Source: Azophilus sp026709365 (lineage in GTDB: Bacteria; Pseudomonadota; Gammaproteobacteria; Pseudomonadales; Azotimanducaceae). Taken from it: a stretch of DNA of 64,000 nucleotides. The DNA lies in contig OZ241345.1 of the NCBI GenBank assembly GCA_965200175.1, forward strand, positions 2,542,001 through 2,606,000, written 5' to 3'. Below are positions 8,472-17,064 of this stretch, piece after piece (the stretch's first letter is position 1; the number at the start of each line of letters is the position of its first letter). The notes under the pieces are model-generated. The model saw only the letters and a program-made list of their open reading frames with translations, was not told where the DNA came from and did no database searches. The translations under genes and the position numbers were made by a program.

Positions 8472-8547
8472 TGGTGGGTGTTGCAGGGTTCGAACCTGCG
8501 ACCTACGGCTTGTAAGGCCGTCGCTCTCCCAACTGAGCTAAACACCC
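8472..8547 (-). tRNA. tRNA-Val (anticodon TAC), CCA encoded
   Basis: A 76-base tRNA on the minus strand. The acceptor GGGTGTT pairs with AACACCC, followed by A and CCA. The D arm is TAGCTCAGTTGGGAGAGC, the anticodon loop CCTTACAAG (TAC, Val), and the T arm GCAGGTTCGAACCCTGC. It is upstream of tRNA-Asp and probably in the same precursor transcript. Confidence 0.97.
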
Positions 8548-8596
8548 GCTGGCTAGGGAGGGCAATTAGTTTAGCCGCTGGCGTTTTGGTGTCAAC

Positions 8597-8690
8597 GCGC
8601 ACCCGCTTCGCGGGTGCGGGTGGAGTTTCGCTGCGCGAAACTCCGCGCACTCGTCGCGTAGGTCGGATTCCGAAGTGCTTCTGAGCCCGC
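8597..8690 (+). repeat. Two-hairpin repeat, copy 2 (GCACCCGC-type)
   Basis: Full copy with the same first hairpin type as the recO-side copy. It is the first of a cluster of partial and complete copies filling the 8548-9129 gap between tRNA-Val and the photolyase. No gene is seen in that gap. Confidence 0.9.
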
Positions 8691-8780
8691 GCGCGCGAAA
8701 CGGGCGCGGATGGAGTTTCGCTGGCGCGAAACTCCGCGCGCTCGTCGCGTGGGTCAGGTTCCGAGATTTTCTGAGCCCGC
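8691..8780 (+). repeat. Two-hairpin repeat, copy 3 (degenerate first hairpin)
   Basis: Directly abuts copy 2. The constant hairpin and tail are intact. The first hairpin reads GCGCGCGAAACGGGCGC, a decayed form of the GCGCCCGC/GCGGGCGC type. Confidence 0.85.
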
Positions 8781-8882
8781 GCACTCGTCGCGCAGGTCGG
8801 ATTCCGATAGGTTTCCGAGCCCGCACACCAACAGCAGCGAAGCTTCGAGCCGGCGAAACTCCAACGCATCCGCGAAGCGGAG
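8781..8882. repeat. Two-hairpin repeat fragments (tail only, then inverted piece)
   Basis: Bases 8781-8826 repeat only the constant tail (CGTCGCGCAGGTCGGATTCC to GAGCCCGC). Bases 8851-8882 are an inverted fragment of the hairpin region (GGCGAAACTCCAACGC). These pieces suggest recombination or partial deletion within the cluster. Confidence 0.7.
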
Positions 8883-8975
8883 TGGTGGCTCAGTTTGATT
8901 CACGTCATCGTCGTGATTCGGTCGAGGGCGGGACGCCCGCTCCGGGTATCTCGCCTGAAGCGGGGGCGCATTTGT

Positions 8976-9069
8976 GGGCCGAGAAACCTATCGGAACCTG
9001 ACCCACGCAACGGTAGCGGAGTTTCGCGCAGCAAAACTCCAACCGCCTCTCGCCCTCTGGGCGAGAGGT
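8976..9069 (-). repeat. Two-hairpin repeat, copy 4, inverted (CTCTCGCCC-type)
   Basis: Complete copy on the minus strand, with the first hairpin CCTCTCGCCC..GGCGAGAGG. It ends about 60 bases before the photolyase start. Confidence 0.88.
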
Positions 9070-9129
9070 GCAGTGACTTCATGGACCTCCACGAATAGAA
9101 TCATCCGGGGACGCGATCAGTAAGGAAGC

Positions 9130-10608
9130 TTGCTCCCGTTGGACGGTTCGCTTCGATTGCCCGGCAGCGCAGCACCGATTCTCGTCTGGTTTCGCCATGA
9201 TCTGCGGCTGGACGACAACCCGGCCTTTGCGGCGGCCGCAGCCACTGGCAGACCGGTGATTCCGGTCTATGTCCTCGACGATCTTGCGCCTGGACAATGG
9301 CGTTTGGGCGGCGCGGCGCGCTGGTGGCTGCACCATAGCCTGGCTGCGCTGGCCGATGCGCTCTCCGGCCATGCGCTGACGCTTGTGCTGCGCGCCGGCC
9401 AGGCAGCCGCGGTCTTGCCGAAGCTGGTGGCGGAGACGCGCGCCGCCGGCGTACATTGGAACCGCTGCTACGAACCCTACGCGGTCCGGCGCGACACGGC
9501 ACTCAAGTCGAGGCTTCGCGAGGCCGGCGCCGAAGCGCGTTCCTTCAATGCGTCGCTGCTTGTGGAGCCGTGGGAGGCAAGCACGGCTTCCGGTGGCCCT
9601 TACCGCGTGTACACGCCATTCCAAAGGGCGCTGCGCACCCGCATCGAGAACGCGCCCCCGGAACCTTCCCAAGCGCCGGACAGCGTGGTCGCGCCGAACA
9701 GCCTGCCCGCGAGCGAAACGCTCGCGGATTGGCGGCTCCTGCCGGCAACGCCGGACTGGGCGGCCGGACTTCGGGCAGCATGGCGTCCGGGCAGCAACGG
9801 CGCCGCATCCCGTCTGCGCGAGTTTCTCGACGGTCGGCTGCCGGAGTACGCGGAAGGGCGCGACCGCTGCGACCTCGAGGCCACTTCGGCGCTGTCCGCC
9901 CACCTGCACTGGGGCGAGATCAGCCCACGCCGAATATGGCAGGCCGCGCATGAGCGCATGACGTGGGACGAAGCGACGGGGCGGAGCGCCGACAAGTTCC
10001 TCTCGGAGCTGATCTGGCGCGAGTTCGCGCACCACCTGCTGTTCCACCATCCGGCGCTGCCGGAGGCCAACTGGCGCACCCGCTTCGATGGCTTCCCATG
10101 GCGCAACGACCCCAAGGGACTCGCCGCCTGGCAGCGGGGATTGACGGGCTATCCGATGGTGGATGCGGGAATGCGCCAGCTGTGGGCGACCGGCTGGATG
10201 CACAACCGGGCGCGGATGATCGCCGCCTCCTTTCTGGTCAAGCACCTGCTCATCCACTGGCGGCAGGGCAAGGCTTGGTTTTGGGACACCCTGGTGGATG
10301 CCGACCTCGCCAACAACGCAGCCGGCTGGCAATGGGTGGCCGGTTCAGGCGCGGATGCCGCGCCCTATTTCCGCATCTTCAATCCGGTGCTCCAAGGCCG
10401 CAAGCACGACCCGGAAGGCGCCTACGTGCGCCGATTCGTGCCGGAGTTGGGCAAGTTGCCGACGCGTTGGATCCACGCCCCCTGGGAAGCGCCCAAGGCG
10501 GTGCTGGACGCCGCCGGCGTCGCGCTGGGGCGCACCTACCCAAATCCCATCGTTGACCATGCCGTCGCCCGCGCGCGAGCGCTGGCCGCCTTCCAGTCCA
10601 TGCCGTAG
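9130..10608 (+). CDS. phr: Deoxyribodipyrimidine photolyase (class I CPD type)
   Basis: 492 residues. The N-terminal antenna domain opens ILVWFRHDLRLDDNPAF. The C-terminal FAD domain has the signatures GYPMVDAGMRQLWATGWMHN, RARMIAASFLVKHLLIHW and ADLANNAAGWQWVAGSGADA, which bind FAD and include the electron-transfer tryptophans. The enzyme uses blue light to reverse pyrimidine dimers. There is no ATG near the start; TTG at 9130 or TTG at 9139 are the candidates, with AAGGA at 9122. The later TTG has the more ordinary spacing. It is a single gene, convergent with the CoA transferase. Confidence 0.93.
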   Translation: MLPLDGSLRLPGSAAPILVWFRHDLRLDDNPAFAAAAATGRPVIPVYVLDDLAPGQWRLGGAARWWLHHSLAALADALSGHALTLVLRAGQAAAVLPKLVAETRAAGVHWNRCYEPYAVRRDTALKSRLREAGAEARSFNASLLVEPWEASTASGGPYRVYTPFQRALRTRIENAPPEPSQAPDSVVAPNSLPASETLADWRLLPATPDWAAGLRAAWRPGSNGAASRLREFLDGRLPEYAEGRDRCDLEATSALSAHLHWGEISPRRIWQAAHERMTWDEATGRSADKFLSELIWREFAHHLLFHHPALPEANWRTRFDGFPWRNDPKGLAAWQRGLTGYPMVDAGMRQLWATGWMHNRARMIAASFLVKHLLIHWRQGKAWFWDTLVDADLANNAAGWQWVAGSGADAAPYFRIFNPVLQGRKHDPEGAYVRRFVPELGKLPTRWIHAPWEAPKAVLDAAGVALGRTYPNPIVDHAVARARALAAFQSMP

Positions 10609-10766
10609 GCACAACCCCTCCAGCCACGGAAAAGTCGAACGCTGCGGGTGCGCAACGAGCCTGCTGAGGCCCGCCTTCCAGCCGGGGAAGGCGCCTTGAG
10701 GCGCTCTTGGCGGCCGACGGGAAGGACGCTACGGAGCGGGCGAAGGGCTGGACAGCGGGCCAAGCC

Positions 10767-11966
10767 TCACTGGCTGGCCACCACCACCCCGTTGGCGAGC
10801 AAGGCGCTCACCTCGTCGTCCGAATAGCCCAGTTCACGCATCACCTCCCAAGTGTGGGCGCCGATGTCCGGTGCCCGCGACGGCGGGCGCTTGGCCTCGC
10901 CATCCACAAACACCGGCGAGTTGACCGTGAACCGGTAGTCCTCGCCCTCGTCCTGGGTGGGGAGGATCACGCCGTTCGCCTTGAGTTGCTCATCATGCAC
11001 CACGTCGCGCATGGGCGCGACCACCCCGCAGGTGATCTCGTGGGCGTCGAGCCGCGCCATCAACTCCTGTTGGGTGAGCTGCGAGGTTTCGGCGGCGATT
11101 AAGTCCTTAAGCGCGTGGCGATTGCGCATCTGCGCATCGAAATCGACGAACCGCTCGTCGTCCAGCCATTCCGGACGGCCCAGCGCAGCGGCCAATTGCG
11201 GCCACTCCCTTTGGGTGTTGATCAATGCCAGCACCACGAAACGGTCATCCTTGGTGGGGTAGGCGATGGTGAAGGGATTGCGCAGCCCCTTGGCCTGCTT
11301 GTAGGCGCTCAGGTCCAACCCGGCGATCACCCCCTGCAGTGCCATGCCGTTGGCCCAAGCGCCGCTGGCGGCGAGCGACGTGCTGACTTGGCAGCCCTCC
11401 CCGGTGCGCTCGCGCCTGTACAGGCCGGTCATGATGGCGCCAAACAGGCACATCGCCGTGCTGTGGTCGCCCATGCCCGGCGCCGGGCCTTGGGGCGTCT
11501 GGCCCGGCTCGCGAATGAACTCCATCAGGCCCGAACGGGCCCACCAAGCGGTGATGTCGAAGCCCTTGCGGGACACCTCGGGACCTTCGGCGCCATAACC
11601 GGTCAGTTGGGCGAAGATGATGCGCGGATTGATGGCCTTCAACTCGGCGTAGGTCATGCGAAAGCGCTCAAGTTGGCCGTGCAGGAAGTTGGTCAGCACC
11701 ACGTCCGCGTCCGCCGCCAGCCGATGCAGGATCGCCTGGCCGGACGCTTGGGCGAGATCCAGGCCGATGCTGCGCTTGTTGCGCGACGTCAGCTGCCAGT
11801 GATAGGGCACCGGGTGCTTGCCCACCAGCTTGCGGTAGCCGTCGCCGCCGGGCGGCTCCACCTTGATGACGTCAGCGCCAAAGTCGGCCATGACGGTGGC
11901 GGCACCCGGCCCTGCCAGAAAGGATGCGGCGTCGATCACGCGCAGGCCGTCCAGCAAGTAAGTCAT
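10767..11966 (-). CDS. Class III CoA-transferase (CaiB/BaiF family)
   Basis: 399 residues from ATG 11966. It opens LLDGLRVIDAASFLAGPGAA and continues DFGADVIKVEPPGGDGYR and SRNKRSIGLDL, all hallmarks of family III CoA-transferases. A catalytic Asp is expected in the GMGDHSTAMC region. These enzymes move CoA between carboxylic acids; the acid is unknown. The start overlaps the stop of the upstream lipoprotein gene as ATGA, so translational coupling is likely; this rules against the in-frame start 39 bases earlier. Confidence 0.88.
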   Translation of the reverse strand: MTYLLDGLRVIDAASFLAGPGAATVMADFGADVIKVEPPGGDGYRKLVGKHPVPYHWQLTSRNKRSIGLDLAQASGQAILHRLAADADVVLTNFLHGQLERFRMTYAELKAINPRIIFAQLTGYGAEGPEVSRKGFDITAWWARSGLMEFIREPGQTPQGPAPGMGDHSTAMCLFGAIMTGLYRRERTGEGCQVSTSLAASGAWANGMALQGVIAGLDLSAYKQAKGLRNPFTIAYPTKDDRFVVLALINTQREWPQLAAALGRPEWLDDERFVDFDAQMRNRHALKDLIAAETSQLTQQELMARLDAHEITCGVVAPMRDVVHDEQLKANGVILPTQDEGEDYRFTVNSPVFVDGEAKRPPSRAPDIGAHTWEVMRELGYSDDEVSALLANGVVVASQ

Positions 11967-12397
11967 GGCCGCTCCAAACGGAAGATCATGCCGTGCGACA
12001 CCCAACCCTCGTGCGGATCGACTTCGTACTTGTCGGAGTAGGCCAGCGCCACCTGGCCGCGCTCGCCGTCGTCCTCGACCAATGCGGCTTGCAGGCGATA
12101 CAAGCCGCCATCGATTCGCACCCGAACGTTGCGGTCATCCTCTATGAACGCCGTCCAGGTGGTGCCGTCGCCGCTGGTCGCCACATAGAGTTCGCTGCCG
12201 ACGCCGACGCCCCAGATGTTGATCGAATAGGGGTCCGCCGGACGGATCTCCAGTTGGATGGTGTCCGGCACGTCGCCCCAGGCATCGGGCGGCTGGCGGT
12301 CGGCGCCGGCCAGCTCGCCGCCGGGAATGGTGACGAAGGGCTCGCTGCACCCGGCAGCGGCCATCGCTCCTACGAACACCGCCCAGCTTCGGCTCAT
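11963..12397 (-). CDS. Predicted lipoprotein of unknown function
   Basis: 144 residues from ATG 12397. A short signal (MSRSWAVFVGAMAAAGC) ends in a lipobox AAGC with Cys17. The mature part has an alternating strand pattern with INIWGVGVGSELYVATSGDG, TTWTAFIEDDRNVRVRIDGG and LYRLQAALVEDDGE. This resembles the layout of the membrane-anchored protein at 17868-18383 and, loosely, split-barrel proteins that carry LYV and VR-RIDG strands (inference). It is coupled by ATGA to the CoA transferase. The family is not recognised. Confidence 0.65.
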   Translation of the reverse strand: MSRSWAVFVGAMAAAGCSEPFVTIPGGELAGADRQPPDAWGDVPDTIQLEIRPADPYSINIWGVGVGSELYVATSGDGTTWTAFIEDDRNVRVRIDGGLYRLQAALVEDDGERGQVALAYSDKYEVDPHEGWVSHGMIFRLERP

Positions 12398-12460
12398 GCT
12401 GATTGCCCCGCATATCGATATGCCAATCCTACGATAGGCGGGAGTGAAATTCACAGCCCG

Positions 12461-12556
12461 CGCCTCTCGCCCAGAGGGCGAGAGGCGGTTGGAGTTTCGC
12501 TGCGCGAAACTCCGCGCTAGTCGCTTAAGCCAGATTCGAAACGTTTCTGAGCCCGC
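12461..12556 (+). repeat. Two-hairpin repeat, copy 5 (CTCTCGCCC-type)
   Basis: Full-length but diverged tail (TCGCTTAAGCCAGATTCG). It sits between the lipoprotein and the DsbA-like pair, with the first hairpin CCTCTCGCCC..GGGCGAGAGG. Confidence 0.88.
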
Positions 12557-12624
12557 ACAAGCCATTGCCGCCATCGTTCACGCCGGCACAGAGCACCATC
12601 ATTCATGGCACGGGGCGTGGCGCG

Positions 12625-13335
12625 TCACACGGGCGGATCGCCCACCTGGCCACCAAGCCACCAGCGGATCACCGGCAAGTGCGCCCGGCCGATGTAGAGC
12701 TCATCGCCGATCACATAGGTCGGCACGTCATTGGCGCCCAAAGCGCGCGCTTCGTCGGCGGCGCGCGCCAGCTCAGCGCCCGCCTGCCGGTCCAGAAAAT
12801 CGCCAAAGCCCGCGCTGCCGCCACCGGCCGAGACAATGGCGGCTTCCACAGCCTCCCGGTCGTCGGGCGCCATGCGGCCCGCCCACACTTCAGCAAGGAC
12901 GTGCCTGACATAGGCATCGCACTGGCTTAAGCCCGCGTCTTGGCGCCGCATCCATGCCAGCCCGGCATTGGCGGCGAAGCTGTCCAGCTCCGCTTCAGGG
13001 TAAACCCACTCGATGCCCTGCGCGCCGGCATAGAAGTCCAGTTCCCAGCGACGGTAGTCGGCCCGCGCCTGCCGATGCCGAGCGCCCCTGGAGGCCGGAT
13101 CGAGCTCGTTTCGCCGCGGCCGGGGCTTGAGGTGGAAGGGACGCCAGTCCAATGCGGCGCCGGTTTCCTCGGCGATGGCAAGGGTCGGCCCCAAAGCCAA
13201 CCGGGCTTGGGGGCTCTTGAAGTCGATGTAGGCAACCAATGCGCCCGGTGCCGGCACGCGGCGGTCGTGGGCACCGGCTTCTGCGCCCGGCGAGAGCCCA
13301 TTCGTCGATCCGGCGCTTCTCTTCGCTGGACTCAT
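12625..13335 (-). CDS. DsbA-family protein (2-hydroxychromene-2-carboxylate isomerase-like), copy B
   Basis: 236 residues with a thioredoxin-fold core: LVAYIDFKSPQARLALGP at the start and NDVPTYVIGDELYIGRAHLP at the end. The cis-Pro loop (VPTYV) is present. There is no CXXC pair, so it is not a thiol oxidase; it belongs with the HCCA isomerase/GST-kappa branch of DsbA-like proteins. Its ATG overlaps the stop of the paralogous gene upstream as ATGA, so the two form a translationally coupled tandem pair. The substrate is unknown. Confidence 0.78.
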   Translation of the reverse strand: MSPAKRSAGSTNGLSPGAEAGAHDRRVPAPGALVAYIDFKSPQARLALGPTLAIAEETGAALDWRPFHLKPRPRRNELDPASRGARHRQARADYRRWELDFYAGAQGIEWVYPEAELDSFAANAGLAWMRRQDAGLSQCDAYVRHVLAEVWAGRMAPDDREAVEAAIVSAGGGSAGFGDFLDRQAGAELARAADEARALGANDVPTYVIGDELYIGRAHLPVIRWWLGGQVGDPPV

Positions 13336-14009
13336 CGGAAGGACCGATAGGCGACATCAGGCGCTTCGCCCCGCCGCCCGCCGAGATGCCAGCGCACATA
13401 GGGCAGGTGTTCGCGGCCAAAGAACGGCTGCCCGTCAACCACGTAGGTGGGCACGCCAAACAGGCCGGCAGGCAAAAGCCTCTCCTGCAGGGCGTCGTGC
13501 TCGGCGCGCCCCTCGCCTTCGAGGTAGCCGCGGAAGCCTTGGGTGGTCGCGCCGGACTCATCGAGCAGCGCTTCAATGACGGCCGGATCCTCAATGTCCA
13601 GCTCGCGCCGCCAAAAGCGGTCGAATACGGTCACGGAGTAGCGCTTGAGGCATTCGCGTCCCGCCGCCTTGGCCCACTGCATGCCGATGCCGGCCAGCGA
13701 CGAGTTCCATACCTTGAGCGGCCCCTTGAGCACCAAGCGACGATGCCGGGCGGTGCGCTTCGCGTCCCGGTAGGCGTAGCGCACCCAGGACCACTGCTCC
13801 TTGCTGCGGTTGCTCTCCAGGACCCGGCCTTTGCCGTCAGCCTTGGCGGTGCCGAGAAAGCTGCCAATGTCCAGCGTCAGGTGCCGCCAATCAATCTCGA
13901 TGCCGAAGTCGTCCTCCAGCTGGTAAGTGGGTTCCAGGGCAAGGAAGGCGTATGGGCTCTTGTAGTCCACATAGACAATGAGCGGCGCCTGCGAAGTGAG
14001 GGGCTGCAT
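13332..14009 (-). CDS. DsbA-family protein (HCCA isomerase-like), copy A
   Basis: 225 residues, paralogous to the following gene: LIVYVDYKSPYAFLALEPTY at the N-terminus and FGVPTYVVDGQPFFGREHLP at the C-terminus. There is no CXXC. The Tyr-Lys-Ser-Pro turn where DsbA carries its CXXC is shared by both copies. Such proteins in aromatic degradation use glutathione to isomerise ring-cleavage products; that link is only by family here. It is first of the coupled pair and diverges from the LLM oxidoreductase across 110 bases. Confidence 0.78.
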   Translation of the reverse strand: MQPLTSQAPLIVYVDYKSPYAFLALEPTYQLEDDFGIEIDWRHLTLDIGSFLGTAKADGKGRVLESNRSKEQWSWVRYAYRDAKRTARHRRLVLKGPLKVWNSSLAGIGMQWAKAAGRECLKRYSVTVFDRFWRRELDIEDPAVIEALLDESGATTQGFRGYLEGEGRAEHDALQERLLPAGLFGVPTYVVDGQPFFGREHLPYVRWHLGGRRGEAPDVAYRSFR

Positions 14010-14119
14010 GGCGATTTCCGGTTGGTTTCAGGCGAGCGGGTTGGATGCGTCCACCTTATCACCAACCTCGCAGTTATGTTAGTTTCACCGCCGCGCAAAT
14101 GGCTCGAGGAGAACGTGGC

Positions 14120-15382
14120 TTGAAAAACCTCTGGTTCCACCTGATGCCCTACAAGGAGCTGCCCGACGACTTCCGCGACCGGCATCGGTCGGTGTGGGTC
14201 GATATCGACCCCGGCCTGCTCGATCCCAACCGGGCACACGTCATGTACAACGAGTTCATGGATGAGCTGGAGTACGCCGCCGAAGCCGGCTTCGACGGCA
14301 TCTGCTGCAACGAGCATCACGCCAACGGCTACGGGCTGATGCCCTCCCCCAACCTGATCGCCTCCACCCTGGCCCGGCGCACCGAGGAGGCGGCGCTGTG
14401 CGTGATGGGCAACTCGCTGGCGCTCTACAACCCGCCGATCCGGGTGGCCGAGGAGTTCGCCATGCTCGACTGCATCTCCGGCGGCCGCCTGATCGCCGGC
14501 TTTCCGGTCGGCTCGCCCATGGACACCGCCTACGCCTACGGGCAGAACCCGTCCAAGCTGCGCGAACGCTACTACGAGGCCCACGATCTCATCATGAAGG
14601 CGTGGTCGGCCGAGGAGACCTTCGCCTTCAACGGGCGGTTCAACCAACTGCGCTACGTCAACGTCTGGCCCCGCCCGGTGCAAAAGCCCCATCCGCCCGT
14701 GTGGATTCCCGGCGGCGGCTCCATCGAGACTTGGCGCTGGTGCGCGGAACTGGACTACGTTTACTGCTACCTCTCGTACTTCGGCCACAAACTGGGCTTG
14801 CGCACCATGCAGGGGTTCTGGGAGGAAATGGACAAGCTCGGCAAGGATCGCAACCCCTACCGGGCGGGCTTCCTGCAGTTCGTCGGCGTCGCCGAAACCC
14901 GTGCGGAGGCGTTAAGCCTGTACAAGGAGCCCGCCGAGTACTTCTACGGCCGCTGCCTGCACGTCAGCCCGTCCTTCGTGCAGCCGCCCGGCTACACCAC
15001 CGAAGCCACCATCCGGGCCCGAGTGCAGTCCCAAGTGGCGGCCGCGGCGATGCAGGAGCGCGGCAAGCAGACCAAGGGCGGCGGCTTCGGCGGCGGCGCC
15101 ACCACTTGGGAGGAGATCATTGAGGCCGGCTACGTCATCGTCGGCACACCCGACGAGGTGGCTGAGCGGCTGCGTGAGGTCTGCACCACCCTCAACGTCG
15201 GCAACCTGATGCTGCTGCTGCAGTTCGGCAACATGAGCCACGAGTTGACGAAGCACAACACCCGGCTCTACGCCGAGCAGGTGCTGCCCCAGCTCAGCGA
15301 CCTGTTCTCCGAGTGGGAGAACCGCTGGTGGCCGGAGCCGATGGCCGGCGCCGAACGCCGGGCGCCTCGTCAAGTCGCCTGA
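14120..15382 (+). CDS. LLM-class flavin-dependent oxidoreductase (luciferase-like)
   Basis: 420 residues. Core TIM-barrel motifs are FDGICCNEHHANGYGLMPSP, EEFAMLDCISGGRLIAGFPV and a late VIVGTPDEVAERLRE. It would use FMNH2 to oxidise a small organic molecule. The start is TTG at 14120: GAGGAG lies 8 bases upstream, and the resulting MKNLWFHLMPYKELP matches the usual family opening, whereas the open frame to 14045 lacks such support. The gene is joined to the hydrolase by a TGATG overlap. Confidence 0.88.
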   Translation: MKNLWFHLMPYKELPDDFRDRHRSVWVDIDPGLLDPNRAHVMYNEFMDELEYAAEAGFDGICCNEHHANGYGLMPSPNLIASTLARRTEEAALCVMGNSLALYNPPIRVAEEFAMLDCISGGRLIAGFPVGSPMDTAYAYGQNPSKLRERYYEAHDLIMKAWSAEETFAFNGRFNQLRYVNVWPRPVQKPHPPVWIPGGGSIETWRWCAELDYVYCYLSYFGHKLGLRTMQGFWEEMDKLGKDRNPYRAGFLQFVGVAETRAEALSLYKEPAEYFYGRCLHVSPSFVQPPGYTTEATIRARVQSQVAAAAMQERGKQTKGGGFGGGATTWEEIIEAGYVIVGTPDEVAERLREVCTTLNVGNLMLLLQFGNMSHELTKHNTRLYAEQVLPQLSDLFSEWENRWWPEPMAGAERRAPRQVA

Positions 15383-16155
15383 TGCGCAGCCGAAGCCTGC
15401 GCTGCAACGGCGCCGAAGTTCGAGTTTGGGAGCAGGGCGAGGGTGAACCGGTCGTCTTCCTGGCCGGCTTCGGCGGCCTGCCGAAGTGGATACCCTTCCT
15501 CGACCGGCTGGCCGAAAGCCGCCACGTCATCGTCCCTTCCCTGCCCGGCTTTCCCGGCGCCGAAGGCCACGACCGGCTGGACGACCTGTCGGACTGGACG
15601 GCCGCCACCTTGGAAATCCTGGAAGGCGCAACGGATGGTCCCTTCGGCCTGATCGCCAGTTCGGTCAGCGCCCCCTTGGCCTTGGAAGCGGCCGCGATGC
15701 AGCGCCAGCGCATCGCCAAGCTGGTGCTCATCGGCCCCTTCGGCATCCACGACGAACGCCCCGGGGCCATTGACCTCTGGGCGCAACGCCCGGGCCCGAA
15801 AAGCTATCCGCCGCTGCTGTGCGCCAGCCCGGAGCGGTTCGAGGCACTCTGGAAACAGCCCGATGATGTGGACGAAGTCGAGTGGCAGGTGATGGAGCTG
15901 CGGGCCCGGGAAGCCGCCGCCCGCTACCTGTGGCCGCTCAACGACACCGGCATCCTAAAGCGCGGCTACCGAATCACCCAGCCCATGCTGCTGCTTCGGG
16001 GGGCTGAGGATAAATTGGTTCCACGAGCCTGCCTGCAAAGGCTGAAGGCCGCCGTCCCCGGCGAATGCTTGATCCAGGAAGTGGCCGAAGCCGGACATCT
16101 CGTGGAACTTGACCAGCCGGACGCCTTGGCCAGGCTGGTCAACCCGTTCATCTAG
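15382..16155 (+). CDS. Alpha/beta-hydrolase fold protein
   Basis: 257 residues. The oxyanion region is VVFLAGFGGLPKW. The acid is probably Asp in LLLRGAEDKLVP, and the base His in AEAGHLVELDQP. The nucleophile elbow is unusual: GLIASSVSAPLAL gives A-x-S-x-S instead of G-x-S-x-G. The ATG at 15382 shares its A with the LLM stop (TGATG), so the pair is coupled and may act in one pathway, oxidation then hydrolysis (inference). The end overlaps the convergent crotonase by 4 bases. Confidence 0.8.
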   Translation: MRSRSLRCNGAEVRVWEQGEGEPVVFLAGFGGLPKWIPFLDRLAESRHVIVPSLPGFPGAEGHDRLDDLSDWTAATLEILEGATDGPFGLIASSVSAPLALEAAAMQRQRIAKLVLIGPFGIHDERPGAIDLWAQRPGPKSYPPLLCASPERFEALWKQPDDVDEVEWQVMELRAREAAARYLWPLNDTGILKRGYRITQPMLLLRGAEDKLVPRACLQRLKAAVPGECLIQEVAEAGHLVELDQPDALARLVNPFI

Positions 16156-17033
16156 CCCTCACCAGCCGCCTTGCGGTTGGCGATCTGCTCCCGGGCCTCC
16201 TTCTCGATCTTCTCCGCACCGCCGGGGTCCACCCCCATTTGGTGGAGAATGCGCGAGTTGGCGTGCCCCAAATGATGCAGGCCGAAAGCCGAGTGGATGG
16301 CGTTGTACATGCCTTGGGCATCGAGCGATTGATTCACGGCGAGCTTGGCCAGCTTCAGGCCGAAGGGCGGCTGCTTGGCGATCCTCCTGGCGAGGTCCAA
16401 GGTGAAGCCGGTGAGTTCGGCGTTCGGCACCACATGGTTGACCATGCCCAGTTCCTTGCCTTCCTGGGCGCTGATGGCGCCGCCGGTGAAGAGCATTTCC
16501 TTGGCCTTGCGGTGGCCCACTTCCCAAGCGTGGACGAAGTACTCATGGCCGTTGACGCCGAAGGCGATCACCGGATCGGAGAACTGGGCGTCCTCGGCGG
16601 CGACGATCAGGTCGAAGGGCCAGACCAGCATCAGCCCGCCGGCGATGGCCTTGCCCTGCACTTGGGCGATGGTCGGCTTGGGCATGTTGCGCCAGCGCCA
16701 GCAGAAGCCGATGTAGATCTCCTGCTCCATCGCCATGTGCCCTTCCTGGCCGGGGCGCCGGTAGCCGCCCCCGCCCATGATCGGCGGGCCGTAGTCGCCA
16801 ATTCGGCTGCGGTCCTTCAGGTGGTGCCCTGAGGAGAAGTGCGGGCCGTCAGCGCCGATGATGACCACCTTGATGGCGTCATCGTGCATGGCCACGTTCA
16901 GGGCGCGGTCCATCTCATAGAGCATTTGCTTGTTCTGCGCATTGCGGATGTCCGCCCGCGCCAGCATGATCCGCGCCACGCCCTCGGTGGGCTCCTCGTA
17001 GCGAATCTGCTCAAACACGCTGGCTTCGCTCAT
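16152..17033 (-). CDS. Enoyl-CoA hydratase/isomerase (crotonase) family protein
   Basis: 293 residues. It has the crotonase opening VARIMLARADIRNAQNKQML, an oxyanion-hole segment HFSSGHHLKDRS and the second AIAGGLMLVWPFDLIVAAED, followed by FGVNGHEYFVHAWEVG. Glutamates common in true hydratases are not clearly in place, so the reaction is open. GGGAGG lies 11 bases before the ATG. It is somewhat longer than the 260-residue norm because of a glycine-rich loop near residues 85-100. Confidence 0.83.
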   Translation of the reverse strand: MSEASVFEQIRYEEPTEGVARIMLARADIRNAQNKQMLYEMDRALNVAMHDDAIKVVIIGADGPHFSSGHHLKDRSRIGDYGPPIMGGGGYRRPGQEGHMAMEQEIYIGFCWRWRNMPKPTIAQVQGKAIAGGLMLVWPFDLIVAAEDAQFSDPVIAFGVNGHEYFVHAWEVGHRKAKEMLFTGGAISAQEGKELGMVNHVVPNAELTGFTLDLARRIAKQPPFGLKLAKLAVNQSLDAQGMYNAIHSAFGLHHLGHANSRILHQMGVDPGGAEKIEKEAREQIANRKAAGEG

Positions 17034-17064
17034 GTTCGATACCTCCCTGCAACGCTCCCGATGC

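Noticed and set aside
8292..8684. Plus-strand open frame across the tRNA pair
   Set aside because: It overlaps two certain tRNA genes and a hairpin repeat; no protein similarity.
9079..10332. 417-codon minus-strand frame opposite the photolyase
   Set aside because: No domain seen, while the plus strand encodes all photolyase signatures.
10620..10766. GCGCCTTGAGGCGC and similar small hairpins between photolyase and CoA transferase as a terminator
   Set aside because: No U-run follows and the stems are short; in DNA of this GC content they are expected by chance.
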